DNA of 64,000 bases from Fulvia fulva (taxonomy: Eukaryota > Ascomycota > Dothideomycetes > Mycosphaerellales > Mycosphaerellaceae): NCBI RefSeq assembly GCF_020509005.1, contig NC_063017.1:4216001-4280000 (forward strand), read 5' to 3'. Of this stretch, positions 11,547-22,759 are shown piece after piece. The notes beneath the pieces are model-generated. The model was not told where the DNA came from and searched no databases. It saw only the letters and a program-made list of their open reading frames with translations. The position numbers and the translations under genes are program-made. Numbering within the stretch: the stretch's first letter is position 1; every line of letters starts with the position of its first letter.

Positions 11547-11901
11547 CATAACACCGACTATATCATGACTGGACCAGAATCTTTGACTTACGGTCAGGTG
11601 AGTGAGTTTGGTGCTTTGATCCTTCGCGCAGAGCTGAATTTGTGATGATCAGGTGGCGGACATCTTCAGTGAAGTCCTCGGCAAACAAGTCGAGCATGTC
11701 TCGCTATCTGAAGATGAGCTGCGGAAGAAGCTACTGGCCGAAAACTTCACAGAGGACATGGCCGAGTACATGGCCAAGCTTGATGTTAGAGTAGCAGGCG
11801 GGTTGGGCTGGGAGCCAACGGACACTGTGAAGAAAGTCACTGGCAGAGAGCCTCGCACGTTCAAGGCCTTCGTCGAGGAGAATAAGCAGATCTGGCTGTA
11901 G
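11547..11901 (+). pseudogene. C-terminal remnant of an NmrA/EasG-type NAD(P)-binding reductase
   Basis: Two exon-like blocks, 11547-11597 and 11653-11901, flank a good 55-base intron (donor GTGAGT, acceptor ATCAG). Translation gives TGPESLTYGQVADIFSEVLG, then KQVEHVSLSEDELRKKL and a final VKKVTGREPRTFKAFVEEN. This is the usual C-terminal third of NmrA-like/ergot-alkaloid-EasG-type Rossmann proteins, which are about 280-300 aa. The frame runs into TGA at 11544-11546, and neither the nucleotide-binding Gly-rich motif nor the middle of the protein is seen upstream. About 180 residues are therefore missing. A short protein from the ATG at 11565 is possible, but I read it as a decaying fragment. 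Confidence 0.7.
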
Positions 11902-12082
11902 ATGTCTCCCAAAGAACATCAAAGCGAATTCCGAGCTTTTGCCGATATAGAATCCATGTCTTGACCTTGATGGTGAATGTCCATCACAGTCCGCCGAGCA
12001 AACTTTGAAATCTCACACACGAGGAATCTGAACCCTGACATCGACGGTGAGGTCTCCAACGACGACAAGCAACACATTCAAG

Positions 12083-12365
12083 ATGACGCACGAGACAGTC
12101 TATTACTCTCGCCCACGTACCTACGGCAAAGGCTCTCGTGGCTGGTGAGTGAGATGTTCCCGGCAGTTATACGCAGGAGCTGAAGATATTTGTAGCCGTG
12201 TCACTGGAGACAAGAAGAAGTCCGGTGTGATCCGCAAGTACGGACTGAACATGTCGCGACAGGCATTCCGTGAGAAGGCTGAGGATATTGGCTTCCAAAA
12301 GGTTCGTGTTGATGGGGCCCTGCTGTGCAGTGGTGCGAGATCTAATGGTCGTGCAGTTACGGTAG
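12083..12365 (+). CDS. RPS29: 40S ribosomal protein S29 (uS14)
   Basis: Three exons (12083-12144, 12196-12301, 12357-12365) give 58 aa starting [19 protein letters not shown] and ending DIGFQKLR. The introns are 51 and 55 bases; the last has a weak donor (GTTCGT) but a CTAAT branch, and splicing it restores the conserved C-terminus ending in Arg. uS14 sits in the head of the small subunit near the decoding site and normally binds one zinc through four cysteines (CxxC and CxxC around IRKYGLN). Here only the first Cys remains: the others read Thr (CRVT), Ser and Ala (NMSRQAF), and two residues are inserted in the first loop. The rest is very conserved, so the gene looks functional but zinc-free. 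Confidence 0.9.
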
Positions 12366-12438
12366 AGAGTTCTTAAGACTCGTAGATACGTACGACAGGA
12401 CCGAGCCAACGAGCCGCAGGCTGCGCTCGTGAGAAGAT

Positions 12439-13502
12439 CTATATGTTCGACGGACGATTCAGCCCTTGCAGCCTGTGATCAAAGTCCTTCTGAGGAATAT
12501 CCTCGGCCTTCTCCGTCTTCTTCAGCTGCACGCCACTTCTCTTCTCCCAGCCTACAAGAGCCTCGGTGTGATCCGCCATCGGCTCGACCTCCTTGAAAGC
12601 GTCGCCCAGATATCGCCTCGTCAAGGCCGGCAAGTCTGTCTGAAAGCCGTTGTGTTGCATGAATTCCTCGGTGATACTCAAGTCTTTCACCAACAATGCC
12701 AGTCCAAACCCACTATTGTATCGCCCGGTCAAACCGTCTCTGCGAAACGTATCAAGGGTCGGAAAGCACACGCCCGTGCCAACATTGAGCACATCGATCA
12801 TTTGTTGCGGATCCAGGCCGTATTTCTGACCAGTGACCAAGCTGTCTGCCAGCGCACATATCGAAGATGCCATGATGTAGTTGTTCAATGTCTTCGTTGC
12901 ATGTCCGTTTCCAAGCTTACCCATGTGGAAGACATACCCAGCCATTGTCCCTATGATGGGCTCCGCCTTCTTAAAGTCTTGCTCGTCATCTGCACCAACC
13001 ATGAGGGTAGACTCGCCGTTGTCTGTAGCATGCATATAAGTTTGCGTGATCGGACTGTCGATCAGCTTCAGCTGGTGCTCGGCAAGCTCTTTCCCCAAAG
13101 CAATCGTGTCGAACGGTGAGGACGAAGACGTGTCGATGATGATCGTGCCTTTCGAGTTGTCAGTCCAGAGGTGCGGGGCCTCATGAATCCCCACTACCTA
13201 CCAGGTTTCAGTGCTCGCGCAAAGTTGTCCTTGCCTAGCAAGACTTCCCGCACGATCTTGCCCTGCGGAAGCATAGTGACGATGATCTCGCAATCCGCAA
13301 AGGCTTCTGGCTTGCCATTGGCAGCTGTCGTGTTCGACCACTCCGATGCCGCTTTCTGGACTTTCGCATCGTCTGCATCGTGCACTACCACATTGTAGCC
13401 AGCCTTCGGCAAGTTCGATGCCATTGAGAAACCGGCATTGCCCAAGCCGATATAGCCAACCTTCTTGACGGTTGGTGGGGTTCCATTAGTTTGGGGAGGC
13501 AT
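12439..13502 (-). CDS. 3-hydroxyisobutyrate-dehydrogenase-family oxidoreductase
   Basis: Two exons, 13502-13202 and 13148-12439, are joined across a 53-base intron (donor GTAGGT, branch CTGAC) and give 336 aa. The start MPPQTNG precedes the NAD(P) site VGYIGLGNAGFSMASNL (GxGxxG). The substrate loop reads SPITQTYMHATDNGESTLMVG, where most family members have a Gly-Gly pair. The catalytic lysine lies in GNGHATKTLNN. The family oxidises beta-hydroxy acids (3-hydroxyisobutyrate in valine breakdown, tartronate semialdehyde, 6-phosphogluconate). The exact substrate cannot be told from sequence, and the altered substrate loop argues against a canonical HIBADH. An upstream frame to 13751 could add a leader, but it lacks similarity to anything. 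It is convergent with RPS29. Confidence 0.88.
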
Positions 13503-14150
13503 GATGGTCGTGATGTATGGAGAAGCTCGGGCTCTTTTGGTAGATGGGAAGGTAGTCGAAACAGGAATGTACCTACCTATCTTGCGACTATTCCTTCGAA
13601 GTGAAGCATCGCGACCTCGGATGAGTGGCATTCGGTCATTGATGAGAGGATGCTGCGGAGGTGAGTGCGCGCGAAGGTCTGCATTCAAGCTGCCACGCGA
13701 CGGGAAGCACAAGCAAATCTGACGAGACACGTGACAGTCTACGTCATTCACTTGGCTTATGTGCTTGCCTGCATGTGGGACAGCTGAACACAGCTCGCGT
13801 TCCTAACGACTCTGCTTCGGGCATTCATGGCGCTCAAATCCTATAGTCGACTGCTCCGCCATGTGGCAGTGTCTCTTCGCGCACCTCCTAGCAAGGGCGA
13901 ATGCGGAAGTCCGGTAGCTTGCTGCGAATAAGCTCTTAGTTAATACAGGTGCCTGCCTGTGAGCCTTTGCAAGGATCCTCCGTACGTGAGTATGTAATGC
14001 CGAAGATCGAAATCTCATCCTCGGGAATATTAGTACGTCGATTTGCGGCTTCACATGTACTCCAGCGTCCTGTACAGCTTGTGCCTGTCGAGATAAGAAA
14101 TACATCCGCCGGGCAATTGATCACATTCCTCGTGCTATCGGCCACCAGAG
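13503..14150. other. Intergenic / divergent promoter
   Basis: Spacer between divergently transcribed genes. A 69-codon minus frame at 13936-14145 begins five bases from the next gene's ATG. It has Cys residues but no clear signal peptide, so I leave it out. Confidence 0.45.
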
Positions 14151-15323
14151 ATGTTGAGCATCAAGCATTCGGACCCATCGGACCTTCACGACAGAGACGA
14201 CTTGTCAGACGTCGGCACAGAACGTGCAGAGATAGAGACACTGTTCGATGAGGATTTTCCTTCTTATACAGACGATCGAGCTGGATCCTCCACGACAACA
14301 CCTGTACAGCTACCTTCGGAGAAGTCCAGTAGACCTACCTTGAGACCCACAACTTCAGCGCCACTAGATTTCCCAACGCTTGACCTGCCATCCTACGAAG
14401 GGACAGTCGATATCGCCAGGCCACTTGCGATACCACAAGTCTCTCCAGATCCGGCGGCACCATTCTTGCAAGCATACCCCTCGCAACTGCTCAACTATGG
14501 GATACCCGCAGAGAGCTGGCATGCTTTTGTGAGCACACTCTCCGACTTCGTCTCCGCCAAAGTCTCCAAGCAGGCATTGCATCATGCTTCCGATGTGGCA
14601 AGTACTATTGGCGACTACCACAAGCGATATGCGAACGTTGTCAAGAAAGGTGCAAAGAACATCGGCAAGGAAGCCAAGCGCTTCAATCCGTTTGGCGTGA
14701 TAGGCGGAGCTACAGGCCACTTCTTTGGCGGAGTGGGTCATCTTGTTGGATCGATCTTCAATGTTCCTTTGTCCATGCTGCAGAATCCAAAGACGCCAAG
14801 GGAGCGAGCTATCGTCTACATCACAGCGGCGAACAAGAAGTGGTTCCACGGAAGAGGTCTCCATGCACTCCTCCTGGACACCAGCGAGCTCGGCAGCATG
14901 ATTGGCATTTCTGGGCAGGAACTACTGGGCGCAACACGAAGTAGATGCGGACCCAGTGGCGACGCTGTACATCAAATGCAAGCCCTCAATACCTGGCTTG
15001 GCGACATCGAGGTTCGGACAGAGCAGTCTCCAGCTCCATCGGCATCCCGCAAGATCAGAGATGATAGCTGGATAGCCTCATCTTCATCATCTTCGACCAA
15101 GTCGAGCACAACACGAACTAACAGTGGCAGCGGATCAGGATCACTCACCAATGCAGGGGCCCCAACTGGCCTGGCTTTCGGAGAGACGCCTTCGAACGCT
15201 CAGATCCAGTTGAAACTTGGCTTCGAGACCCTTTGGCTAGTGGTCACTCAGCAGAGCAAAGTGGAAGGACTCATGGAAGATGAGAAGAACAATGCATCTC
15301 AGAAAGTTTATCCTGGCACGTGA
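14151..15323 (+). CDS. Conserved fungal protein of unknown function
   Basis: A single exon of 390 aa. The N-terminal 100 residues are acidic, Ser/Thr/Pro-rich and end in LDLPSYEG, a PPxY-like or endosomal-type short motif. A conserved core follows (APFLQAYPSQLLNYGIPAE, about residues 103-121), then helices with Gly-rich small residues (GGATGHFFGGVGHLVGSIF). Next comes ANKKWFHGRGLHALLLDTSEL. I recognise this arrangement, a fungal helical protein with a glycine-zipper-like stretch and an ANxxWFxxxGL motif, from many uncharacterised ascomycete proteins. No biochemical role is known to me. The C-terminal tail is Ser/Thr-rich and ends QKVYPGT. It is convergent with the broken serine hydrolase. Confidence 0.72.
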   Translation: MLSIKHSDPSDLHDRDDLSDVGTERAEIETLFDEDFPSYTDDRAGSSTTTPVQLPSEKSSRPTLRPTTSAPLDFPTLDLPSYEGTVDIARPLAIPQVSPDPAAPFLQAYPSQLLNYGIPAESWHAFVSTLSDFVSAKVSKQALHHASDVASTIGDYHKRYANVVKKGAKNIGKEAKRFNPFGVIGGATGHFFGGVGHLVGSIFNVPLSMLQNPKTPRERAIVYITAANKKWFHGRGLHALLLDTSELGSMIGISGQELLGATRSRCGPSGDAVHQMQALNTWLGDIEVRTEQSPAPSASRKIRDDSWIASSSSSSTKSSTTRTNSGSGSGSLTNAGAPTGLAFGETPSNAQIQLKLGFETLWLVVTQQSKVEGLMEDEKNNASQKVYPGT

Positions 15324-15529
15324 TATGCTGCTCGAAAAAATATGCTGCGAAAGGATGGTCGCTTCTTGCTATCGTACACATCACGATGCAACACTTCGCC
15401 GGGAAACGCCCGCCATCTACCATGTGCTCAAAGAGATTTTTTTTCCAAAAGCCATGCCTCAATATTCCGATGCACAGCCAGGAAAGCTCCAGAAAGTCCG
15501 CTGTCGACTGATACTGCGACTCCCCTGCT

Positions 15530-16590
15530 TCATGCGAACAATTGCAGTCCGTCTGGTAATGACTCGCATGCGAGAGCTACGAGCGGACGAATTAGATGAA
15601 AAGCCAGACAGACTCGAGCCTGGCGAGGATAACTCAGGCGATTCCGGGCTCTCACAAACTTTCCGTCTCCGTGCAACTTCGGATGGGTGATGGTAGCCCG
15701 CTTGAAGAGCTCATTGACGGCGAGCCCCTCGGCGGGGATGGAATATGCGACGCCAACAGGAGAAGGCATCGACTTGTCCGAGCACGCATTCGCAATGAAA
15801 CGCGCCATCTCGTACAGACTGGCCTTATCTGTGGGAACGTGGTGTGTGCCTCGGAAGTGTACGATAGAAGCGTCTTCGCATGCATCGGCGAGCTTGGTCG
15901 ATCGCTCGGCGCTGACTATTGTGTCGAACTCGGCCACGACATGCAGTGACGGTGTGCTGATCTTCGGGTTGTAGAAGCCGTTGTAGTACTTGGTCGCTCC
16001 TTGGAAACCGCAGCAAGAGACGGCGAACTTGAAAGGCGCTTGAGGCGGTGCGAGGACGAAAGGTGATTCTTGTCTAGCGAGCGCGGCCATGCGTTCAGGG
16101 GTGCCTTCGCAGAGTGCTGTGAGCATCATAGCTACAGCTGCACCTTGGGAGAACCCAATGATGCCATCGACTGAACCGTGCTCTTTGAGATAGTTGCACA
16201 AGTACTCTATACTCTGATAGAGGTGTTCGTGCTCAATGTGAAATTCCAGTATCCGTCACCATGCGTAGATGTCGACTTCTTCAACAGCCCGAGCTGTTGA
16301 TGGTCGTCGCTGAGGCTCGCCATGCCTCGAGTCTGGGACTAGATGGAGTGGGCCATTTGAACAGAGCCACTCAACTCCATCGTACTGCTCTAGAAGATCG
16401 GTGTGCAATGATTCCTTGAGATATGCTTCAAGCTGGCCGGTCTTTATTGCAATGCGGAGGTAGTCGCCGCTCTGGCCAAAGCCTTCATCCATGTCAGCAG
16501 ATACTTCACACTATAATGCGACGCGAAGACGAACCATGCAGGGCGAGAATGCGTAGCTTTCGTCGAGCTGGTAAAGCAGTGATAGCTTTC
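15530..16590 (-). pseudogene. FSH1-type serine hydrolase interrupted by in-frame TGA
   Basis: The family are small alpha/beta hydrolases (FSH1 in yeast; partner esterases in fungal metabolite clusters). Exon 1 (to about 16590, start unresolved) encodes KLRILALHG. A 52-base intron (16534-16483, branch CTGAC) leads to GFGQSGDYLRIAIKTGQLEA. The frame then meets TGA at 16258-16256, where relatives have the second Trp of a Trp-Trp pair. It continues in the same frame as RILEFHIEHEHLYQSIEYL, SVDGIIGFSQGAA (nucleophile Ser), VVAEFDTIV (Asp) and GTHHVPTDKA (His). No intron removes the stop: every nearby acceptor regenerates TGA. The C-terminus is longer than usual by about 60 residues. It is either a young pseudogene, a stop-readthrough gene (the context is UGA CGG) or a sequence error. 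Confidence 0.75.
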
Positions 16591-16599
16591 TCCAAGTAG

Positions 16600-19045
16600 T
16601 TCTCGGCGATCAAGCTGGACCTCTGTGTCAAGCATGGCGGGTACAATGGACATGGCCTCCGTGGGAGCAATCATTATTTTGGTAATCTTGAATGAGGAAT
16701 GTGGTCCTGGACTTTTCTTCGTCCAGGGATGAACCCCTGCAATTGTTGTGGTCCACGACGATTGACAAGAGCGCATGGTTAGAGGTGAAGTGCCACATAC
16801 TTGTCTCTGCACTGCACACTCCAGACCGATCTCTCCACAGGGACGAGCTTACATCAGAACGCGAGGCTCGACGTGCCTAGAAAGCCCCCAGATGCTTCCG
16901 TGCCTGCATGGGCTCTGCAAAGCATCCGCAACGGCAAGGATTTGGGCTCTGTCGCAGCCACGAGAGGGCATTACTAGCCAAATCGAGCCTCTATGTTGAG
17001 ACACATGGGGTCTCGACGATGGGGAAGGGTCCTTGTGGCGGAATGCTTGAGTGCTGATATCTAGAGCTTTGCCATATCTGGTCTGCTGTGGCATATGGAG
17101 TCGGTGGATAGGCTATGGGCCGTCCGCAACTATCGCGAAGGCTCTCGGTGTCGGGGCAATGGCGTATATGTGACCCCTGGCCAGACTCGTTTGGTCTGAG
17201 ACCCTTGTGTAGATAGACGCTGGTCGTCGGTAATGACTTCCTGGTGAAGATCCAATGTTTAGACCGGCACCTTATCCCGATACAACTCATCACCTTTTGC
17301 CTATCGCTCCTGTTCTGGTGTCAGGTATCCTGACATTATGATGTTGGAAACACAGTAGTGTCGATGCTGTGCCGTCTCGATGGATGGTAGACGCTTGAAA
17401 GACGATCGTTCCTTCCGGCGGCTCGTATGAAACACTGACCGTCATCGATGTCTGCTCAACTGTTGATCCAGATCCGTTCTCACGAAGTTCGGTAGCGATT
17501 TGCACGAACTTGGACTCTGAGCATCGCTCTTCGTTGGCTGTGTTTAGGTCTCGCATGTGCAAATGCAGAACACATGTGTCTGCCATGCTGAGGGGTCGTG
17601 ATCCTCGGGCAATTGAGCCAGTACTTGTACCTGCGTTCCAGTGCCGTTTAGTTCTTCCTCGTTCTGCTACAGTTCTAAACCACTGGATCATGCAGTGTCG
17701 AGCGCGTGTATTGCAGCAGGTAAGGGTGCACTGCTGTACATCTGTTCCGACATGATGCCACCTCAAGGGCAGTCATGCTTGTTGTTTATGATGCTCCGGA
17801 TGAGTTTCTGGGTCCGCGCTGCTCGGCTGGTCGTTACGTGCCCTTCAGCGATATGGAAGCAGTCATCGTCTTTCAAACGATAAGACCATGCCTGAATCGG
17901 CCGTGGTGGTCAGAATCGGAGCCGGAAATTACTGCCAGAGCATCGGAAAACGACACCTTGAGCCGTTGCCACAGGCGTGGTCTTAGACATTCCATACAGC
18001 AGAACCTCAGGGCTAAGTTCCAGACTAGACAGACCAACATCCTCGAACATTTCCTTTTATTCTTTCTCCCTGCTCGCTTGCCGTTTGCCGAGTAACCCAG
18101 ACATCGTTGCCCATGTAGTTATGTGCCTTGAGTTATCATACTCTAGCATGATTCAAGTGGTCATACCGGGATGGAGAACGAATTCGGTGGAATGCGTGCA
18201 GTGCTGCCACGACATCCGTCGATGTCCTCCCATACAACTTCCAAAGGTAGAGCCGGCCAGTGAGTCTCCTTGACGCCGTGAGCTTTGAGCAGCCATTGCT
18301 TCGATCCCATTCATGAGACATCTTACCCAACGATGGTATTTTCTGGCGTGTTGGTGGTTCCGACAACTGGCAGGATATACTGGTGTACTAGTGTGCTAAG
18401 CTGCCGCGAGAAGAGAGCACTGGAATTCTTGAGAAGGTGGTGAGAGAGCCAGCGCGAAGGAATCAGAAGAGGACGTCATGAGCGTCGCTGTTGTGGACAA
18501 GTGCAGCATGCCCGATATGTCGAGCTTTCGGAGTGAGCTCAAGCAGTGTGATGTCTTGTCTGTATGAATGATATCGCATTGTGCTCGACCGCTGCCGCGA
18601 TCTCATATTTGCTCCGTGCCTCAATAGTGTTGAAGCCTCGCATTTCAGGCTGACTGTGATCGCCACAGTCTCTGTGAGATCACTCACCCGAGCCGCCATA
18701 GCAAGCAACGAGAGTTCTCAAGTCTGTTCGATGTGCTTCGAGCGTGATCTCATCTCAACGACGTTGACGGAAGCGCGATGCATGGCCTAGCTAGATCGCG
18801 GCCAACGGCTTCGGCTTGTCAAACATCAACACCGCCATCTGCATGCTGCGCGACTAGCCATCATCTTCTCCGAGCGCAAGCCGGTCGCCCTCGCTATTGC
18901 CAGTGGCGACGGACATGCAGAGCCACAAAGCTTGCGTTGAAGCAGATGGAAGCGCCCTGAAGCAGTCAGCAAGCACTTCCTGAGCCCCATATCTCACATG
19001 TACCTCTTCATCTCAACCCAGCCCTATCCAAGGAAAGAATACACC
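16600..19045. other. Long gene-poor stretch
   Basis: About 2.4 kb with only overlapping short frames on both strands (longest about 158 codons at 17290-17766 minus). None shows a domain, signal peptide or consistent intron set. No tRNA-like B box was found by eye. Confidence 0.5.
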
Positions 19046-19375
19046 ATGTCAGGCAAAGACGGAAAAGATAGCAAAAAGGACAAGAACGACATCAGCAAGG
19101 GCTGGGCCGAGATCGATGAAGACGGAGACATCGAAAGCCTGTACGATCCCGACCCATACACCGTCATCGAAAGAACAACGGAAGTTCAGAACTTTGACGA
19201 TGAAGCCGAGACCGATGGGGAGGTAGACACTCCGCCGCCGGATCAAGAGGAACGGAGGAAGGAGAAGGCCAAGCGTAGTGAGGAGGCAGCCGCGCGCGCG
19301 AAGGAAGAGAGGGAGAAGAAGGATAAGGAGAAACCTTCTGGGTCGGGTAGCAAGAAGGGCGCGAGCAAGAAGTGA
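19046..19375 (+). CDS. Small charged, disordered protein
   Basis: A 109-aa protein starting MSGKDGKDSKKDKND. It has an acidic middle (EIDEDGDIESLYDPDPYTV), then a helix-forming Lys/Glu/Ala repeat and a Gly/Ser/Lys tail ending GASKK. The strongly biased charge blocks, clean start and stop and absence of internal breaks support a real gene. The family is not recognised and the function unknown. An in-frame ATG at 18998 would add 16 residues, but the MSGKDG start fits better. No introns. Confidence 0.6.
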   Translation: MSGKDGKDSKKDKNDISKGWAEIDEDGDIESLYDPDPYTVIERTTEVQNFDDEAETDGEVDTPPPDQEERRKEKAKRSEEAAARAKEEREKKDKEKPSGSGSKKGASKK

Positions 19376-21556
19376 GATGAGATGACGGAGGAATGAAAAT
19401 GTCGCGTGAGGCCCTCGTGTTCCAGGGTTGGGTCTGTGGTCTCGTGTTTGACGGCCGGTACGTGTGACAAAGCCACCATCATTGGAGGTGGACTTTGTCT
19501 TGAAGGTAGGTTCTCTTCGTCGATTTTCCATTCAATCTGGCTCTCCTGCAAGTCATCAGCACGGCAGGAGAGGATCCCGCGCCTGGTTTGGTGAGCTCAT
19601 CTTCCACAGTCAGATTGTGACGCGTTTGTGTCGGTGCAATACCTGAGCTTGATTCGGTCCTGCAGAGTCTTGCCACTGGAGCTTGGATATGGGGCACCAC
19701 GGTCGCTGGGTGTGTTATGAACATCCAGAAAGTCAGGCCTGACCAAAGTACTGGACCGGGGAAACCAATGCGCAGCTCCATGGCATTATGCGTACGTGGT
19801 GCTCCTAGAGCACAGCTTCAGCCACCCGTCCACTGCAGGGCGCCACTTGTCCTGGGGTACGTCCATCAGGTAAGACTCATGCCATGAGTGCTTCAAACGG
19901 CAATCCCGGTCGTATCTGGACGTGATCGTGCCACGGGATAGCATCGATGGCCCCTTCACCTTACTACTTCAGCACAGGTCTCCGAGCGCCGTGGTGGTTC
20001 TCTGGCACTCGCGCAGTAGCCGCAGATCGTTGTTGTAGGTGTACAGAGCAGATGAATCCGATCCTCGGGTCGTTGTCGCTGTCCATCAGTCCATTCGCTA
20101 TCTCCCTGCCCCTCCTCTTGGTCACCGGTAGTATAGCATCGTACAGGCCGTACTTTACGCTGCCTCGTAGCTGACTCCGTTAAGGTGACTGCTGCCGGGT
20201 GGATCCTTTGCGGTGTATGGACTCCACGGGGCCATCTTGAGGTTCCTACTTGTCCGCCGGCTGACCACAGCGACGTGCGTACGCCAAGTCTGGCCATGTC
20301 GTATAATGGGGCAGTGTCTCTGCAGAGGAACATCAACATCACGTCTAGGCAAGGCGAGGGACAGAACGATCGTTCGGGCGTGTAGTCGGTCTGGGCGAGC
20401 CTTGGGCAGTACTTCAGTTCCAGGGCTCTCACACAAGCATCCAGTATACTTCACCGACAGCAGCGCCGCAGCAGAATGTCCAGCAAGAGGGTGCACAGCA
20501 TGTGGTACAGCACAACGACATAGGGATGGTCGGGGGACGTCACGAAGACCTTCCCAGCCAAGCACGCCCAAAGCGGGAAAGCGCTCTTTGAGCAGCTTCA
20601 CCACAGAACAGCACGTCGTCGGTGGAGGGCAGCAAAACATCATCTACACTTCCGATATCAGGTCGCAAAACCAGATGTATCAGCAGAAGACTACCTCAGC
20701 TATCGCTATATCGAGCTTCAGGAATATTGAAGCTCGCTGGCGGACGCTATTGACGCATGAACCAGAGCCATGAAGCCTGTTCGCTTCAGGCTCGCAACTC
20801 TCGCCTCCCTGGCATGAGTGGCCAAGCGCTCTCCATAGAGCTTTGGAAGAGCTAGAGATGGCTGTTCTCCGACGCTGCTACTGCCTAGAGGCAACTGACT
20901 GGCCTGAGAAAGGAAGTATGACAGATCTATCGCTGACACAAGTCCGTTTGTAGGACATTTCACACGTCACGCTACACCCGACAGGACCAAGCACGACGCC
21001 TGGGCATGGTGTCAACAACCTCATACATCCAATGCGCTCCGTCCGTCGTCCTGTCCTGCCTGCGAGACTCTGCGAATGGACAGCAGTGCTATGGCCTTCG
21101 CGGAAATGGCATCGACTTCTCTACTCAAATACAGCCAGGCTTCACAGGACTTGGCGCAACTCCATCGGACCTGTCTGGAAGATCGCGGCAGCCCCAGCCT
21201 GTCGCTTTCTAGACACACATTGAGCCTGCGAATATCTGGACTACTGCCAGGAGCTCAAACCGACAACTACCGACGAAATCATCTGCCTCGACGTGATCAT
21301 ATCATCATCGCAAGGAGCGGGCACGGTCTCGACTTGTGTCGGCGGTTTTGATCCGAAAGCCGCTAAGCCTCAAGCGAAATCTTCCCGCTCTTGGAGACGC
21401 GCTTCCCTAGACAGAGCACAACATGCCATAATCCCGCTATCCTTCGCGCATCTTCCCTACTCACAACAACAACCACCACCACCCTACCACGCAGCAGCAC
21501 CACGCTTGCACGAGCTTCACTACATCACATCGATCCCGTCAGCAGCAACCTTAGCA
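19376..21556. other. Long gene-poor stretch
   Basis: About 2.2 kb upstream of H2A.Z. Frames of 150-190 codons exist on both strands around 20155-20773, but they overlap each other antisense and have random composition. The last 200 bases (from about 21350) are pyrimidine/CAC-rich and probably the H2A.Z promoter and 5' UTR. Confidence 0.5.
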
Positions 21557-22224
21557 ATGGCAGGCGGCAAGGGTACGGATGCGCGCAATCTCAGACACTG
21601 GCCGGCCTTCTAACGTCTCGACAGGCAAGACCGGCGGCAAGACAGGTGGTAAGGCAGGTGGCGGCGAAGCTGGAAAGAGTCAGAAGTCTCACTCTGCAAA
21701 GGCCGGACTCCAGGTACGTGCTATCGGCGAGGGAAACACAATGTACAAGGCAGCAAACTCGGTCCAGGCGGGCGCGTCGCAAACTGCATTCCATGGCTTT
21801 CTTGCGACAGGGCGATCACACCACTTGCGCGATCCTCCCACACCCTGTCGCGTCTTGTGCACGCCTCGACACCTCTGATGACAACATACTGACTCGGCAC
21901 GCGCCATAGTTCCCCTGCGGACGTGTCAAGCGTTTCCTCAAGTCGCAGACCCAGAACAAGATGAGAGTCGGCGCCAAAGCTGCCGTCTACGTTACCGCCG
22001 TCCTCGAATACCTCACTGCCGAAGTCCTCGAACTCGCTGGAAACGCTGCCAAGGATCTCAAGGTGAAGCGTATCACGCCCCGCCATCTCCAGCTTGCCAT
22101 CCGCGGAGACGAAGAACTCGACACCCTCATTCGCGCGACCATCGCCTTTGGTGGTGTCCTGCCACACATCAACCGTGCTCTGTTGCTCAAGGTCGAGCAG
22201 AAGAAGGGCAAGAAGGTGGAGTAA
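21557..22224 (+). CDS. HTZ1: Histone variant H2A.Z
   Basis: Three exons (21557-21572, 21625-21713, 21910-22224) with introns of 52 and 196 bases give 139 aa. The tail is Gly/Lys-rich ([19 protein letters not shown]). The histone fold starts [15 protein letters not shown] and has [20 protein letters not shown]. The H2A.Z-specific acidic-patch and docking sequence [17 protein letters not shown] and [16 protein letters not shown] are present. H2A.Z marks promoter-flanking nucleosomes and is deposited by SWR1. It lacks the canonical H2A SQ(E/D) tail, which confirms the variant. The second intron is long for this window and may hold regulatory sequence. Confidence 0.96.
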
Positions 22225-22759
22225 GCTGGGAGAGGTGAAGGATAAGAGATACCCGACTGCTTTCTACATGATCGCGCTGGCCGATGAGAAGACGGTGCGT
22301 GCGCGACGTGCGGCTGGCGTTGGCGGTGGGGAGCAGTCATGCATGACGGGAACGGCTAGGAGTTTGTAGGATGGTGGTGTGTTTACCGGACAGGCGTGTA
22401 GGGAGCTTTCTGTAGCAATACACTATCAAGAAAAACTTCAGAAAAGGCCGACTTCCTTGTCGAGATTCACCGTTAGACGCGACCGTTACGGGTCGCGGGA
22501 ATGATCGAGTGTTCCACTAACCTTTCCAGCAGCTCAGCGCAGAGCGAGAATGTGATCTCCACTCTATGCACAAGTTCGATACATGAGCATGCGGACCATC
22601 ACGTCGACCGAGCCTTCCTAGTGGGTGGCACCTTCCGCATCTGAAAACATCGCCTGAAGTTGAAAGTGGGCCTCTGGCGCGAACTTCACTTGCACCAACA
22701 ACTGCCGACACACCTTCCACATACCCATCCCCACCCGCAGCACACCGGCATTCTCAGCG
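22225..22759. other. Intergenic
   Basis: The 3' UTR of H2A.Z and promoter of the BTB gene. No other gene seen. Confidence 0.5.

Noticed and set aside
13936..14145. 69-codon minus frame with several Cys next to the 14151 gene
   Set aside because: No real signal peptide and it overlaps the promoter of the divergent gene; unsupported.
17290..17766. 158-codon minus frame
   Set aside because: No family signature and surrounded by antisense frames of similar size.
20155..20773. Overlapping 160-190-codon frames on both strands
   Set aside because: Mutually antisense, random-looking; neither shows conserved blocks.
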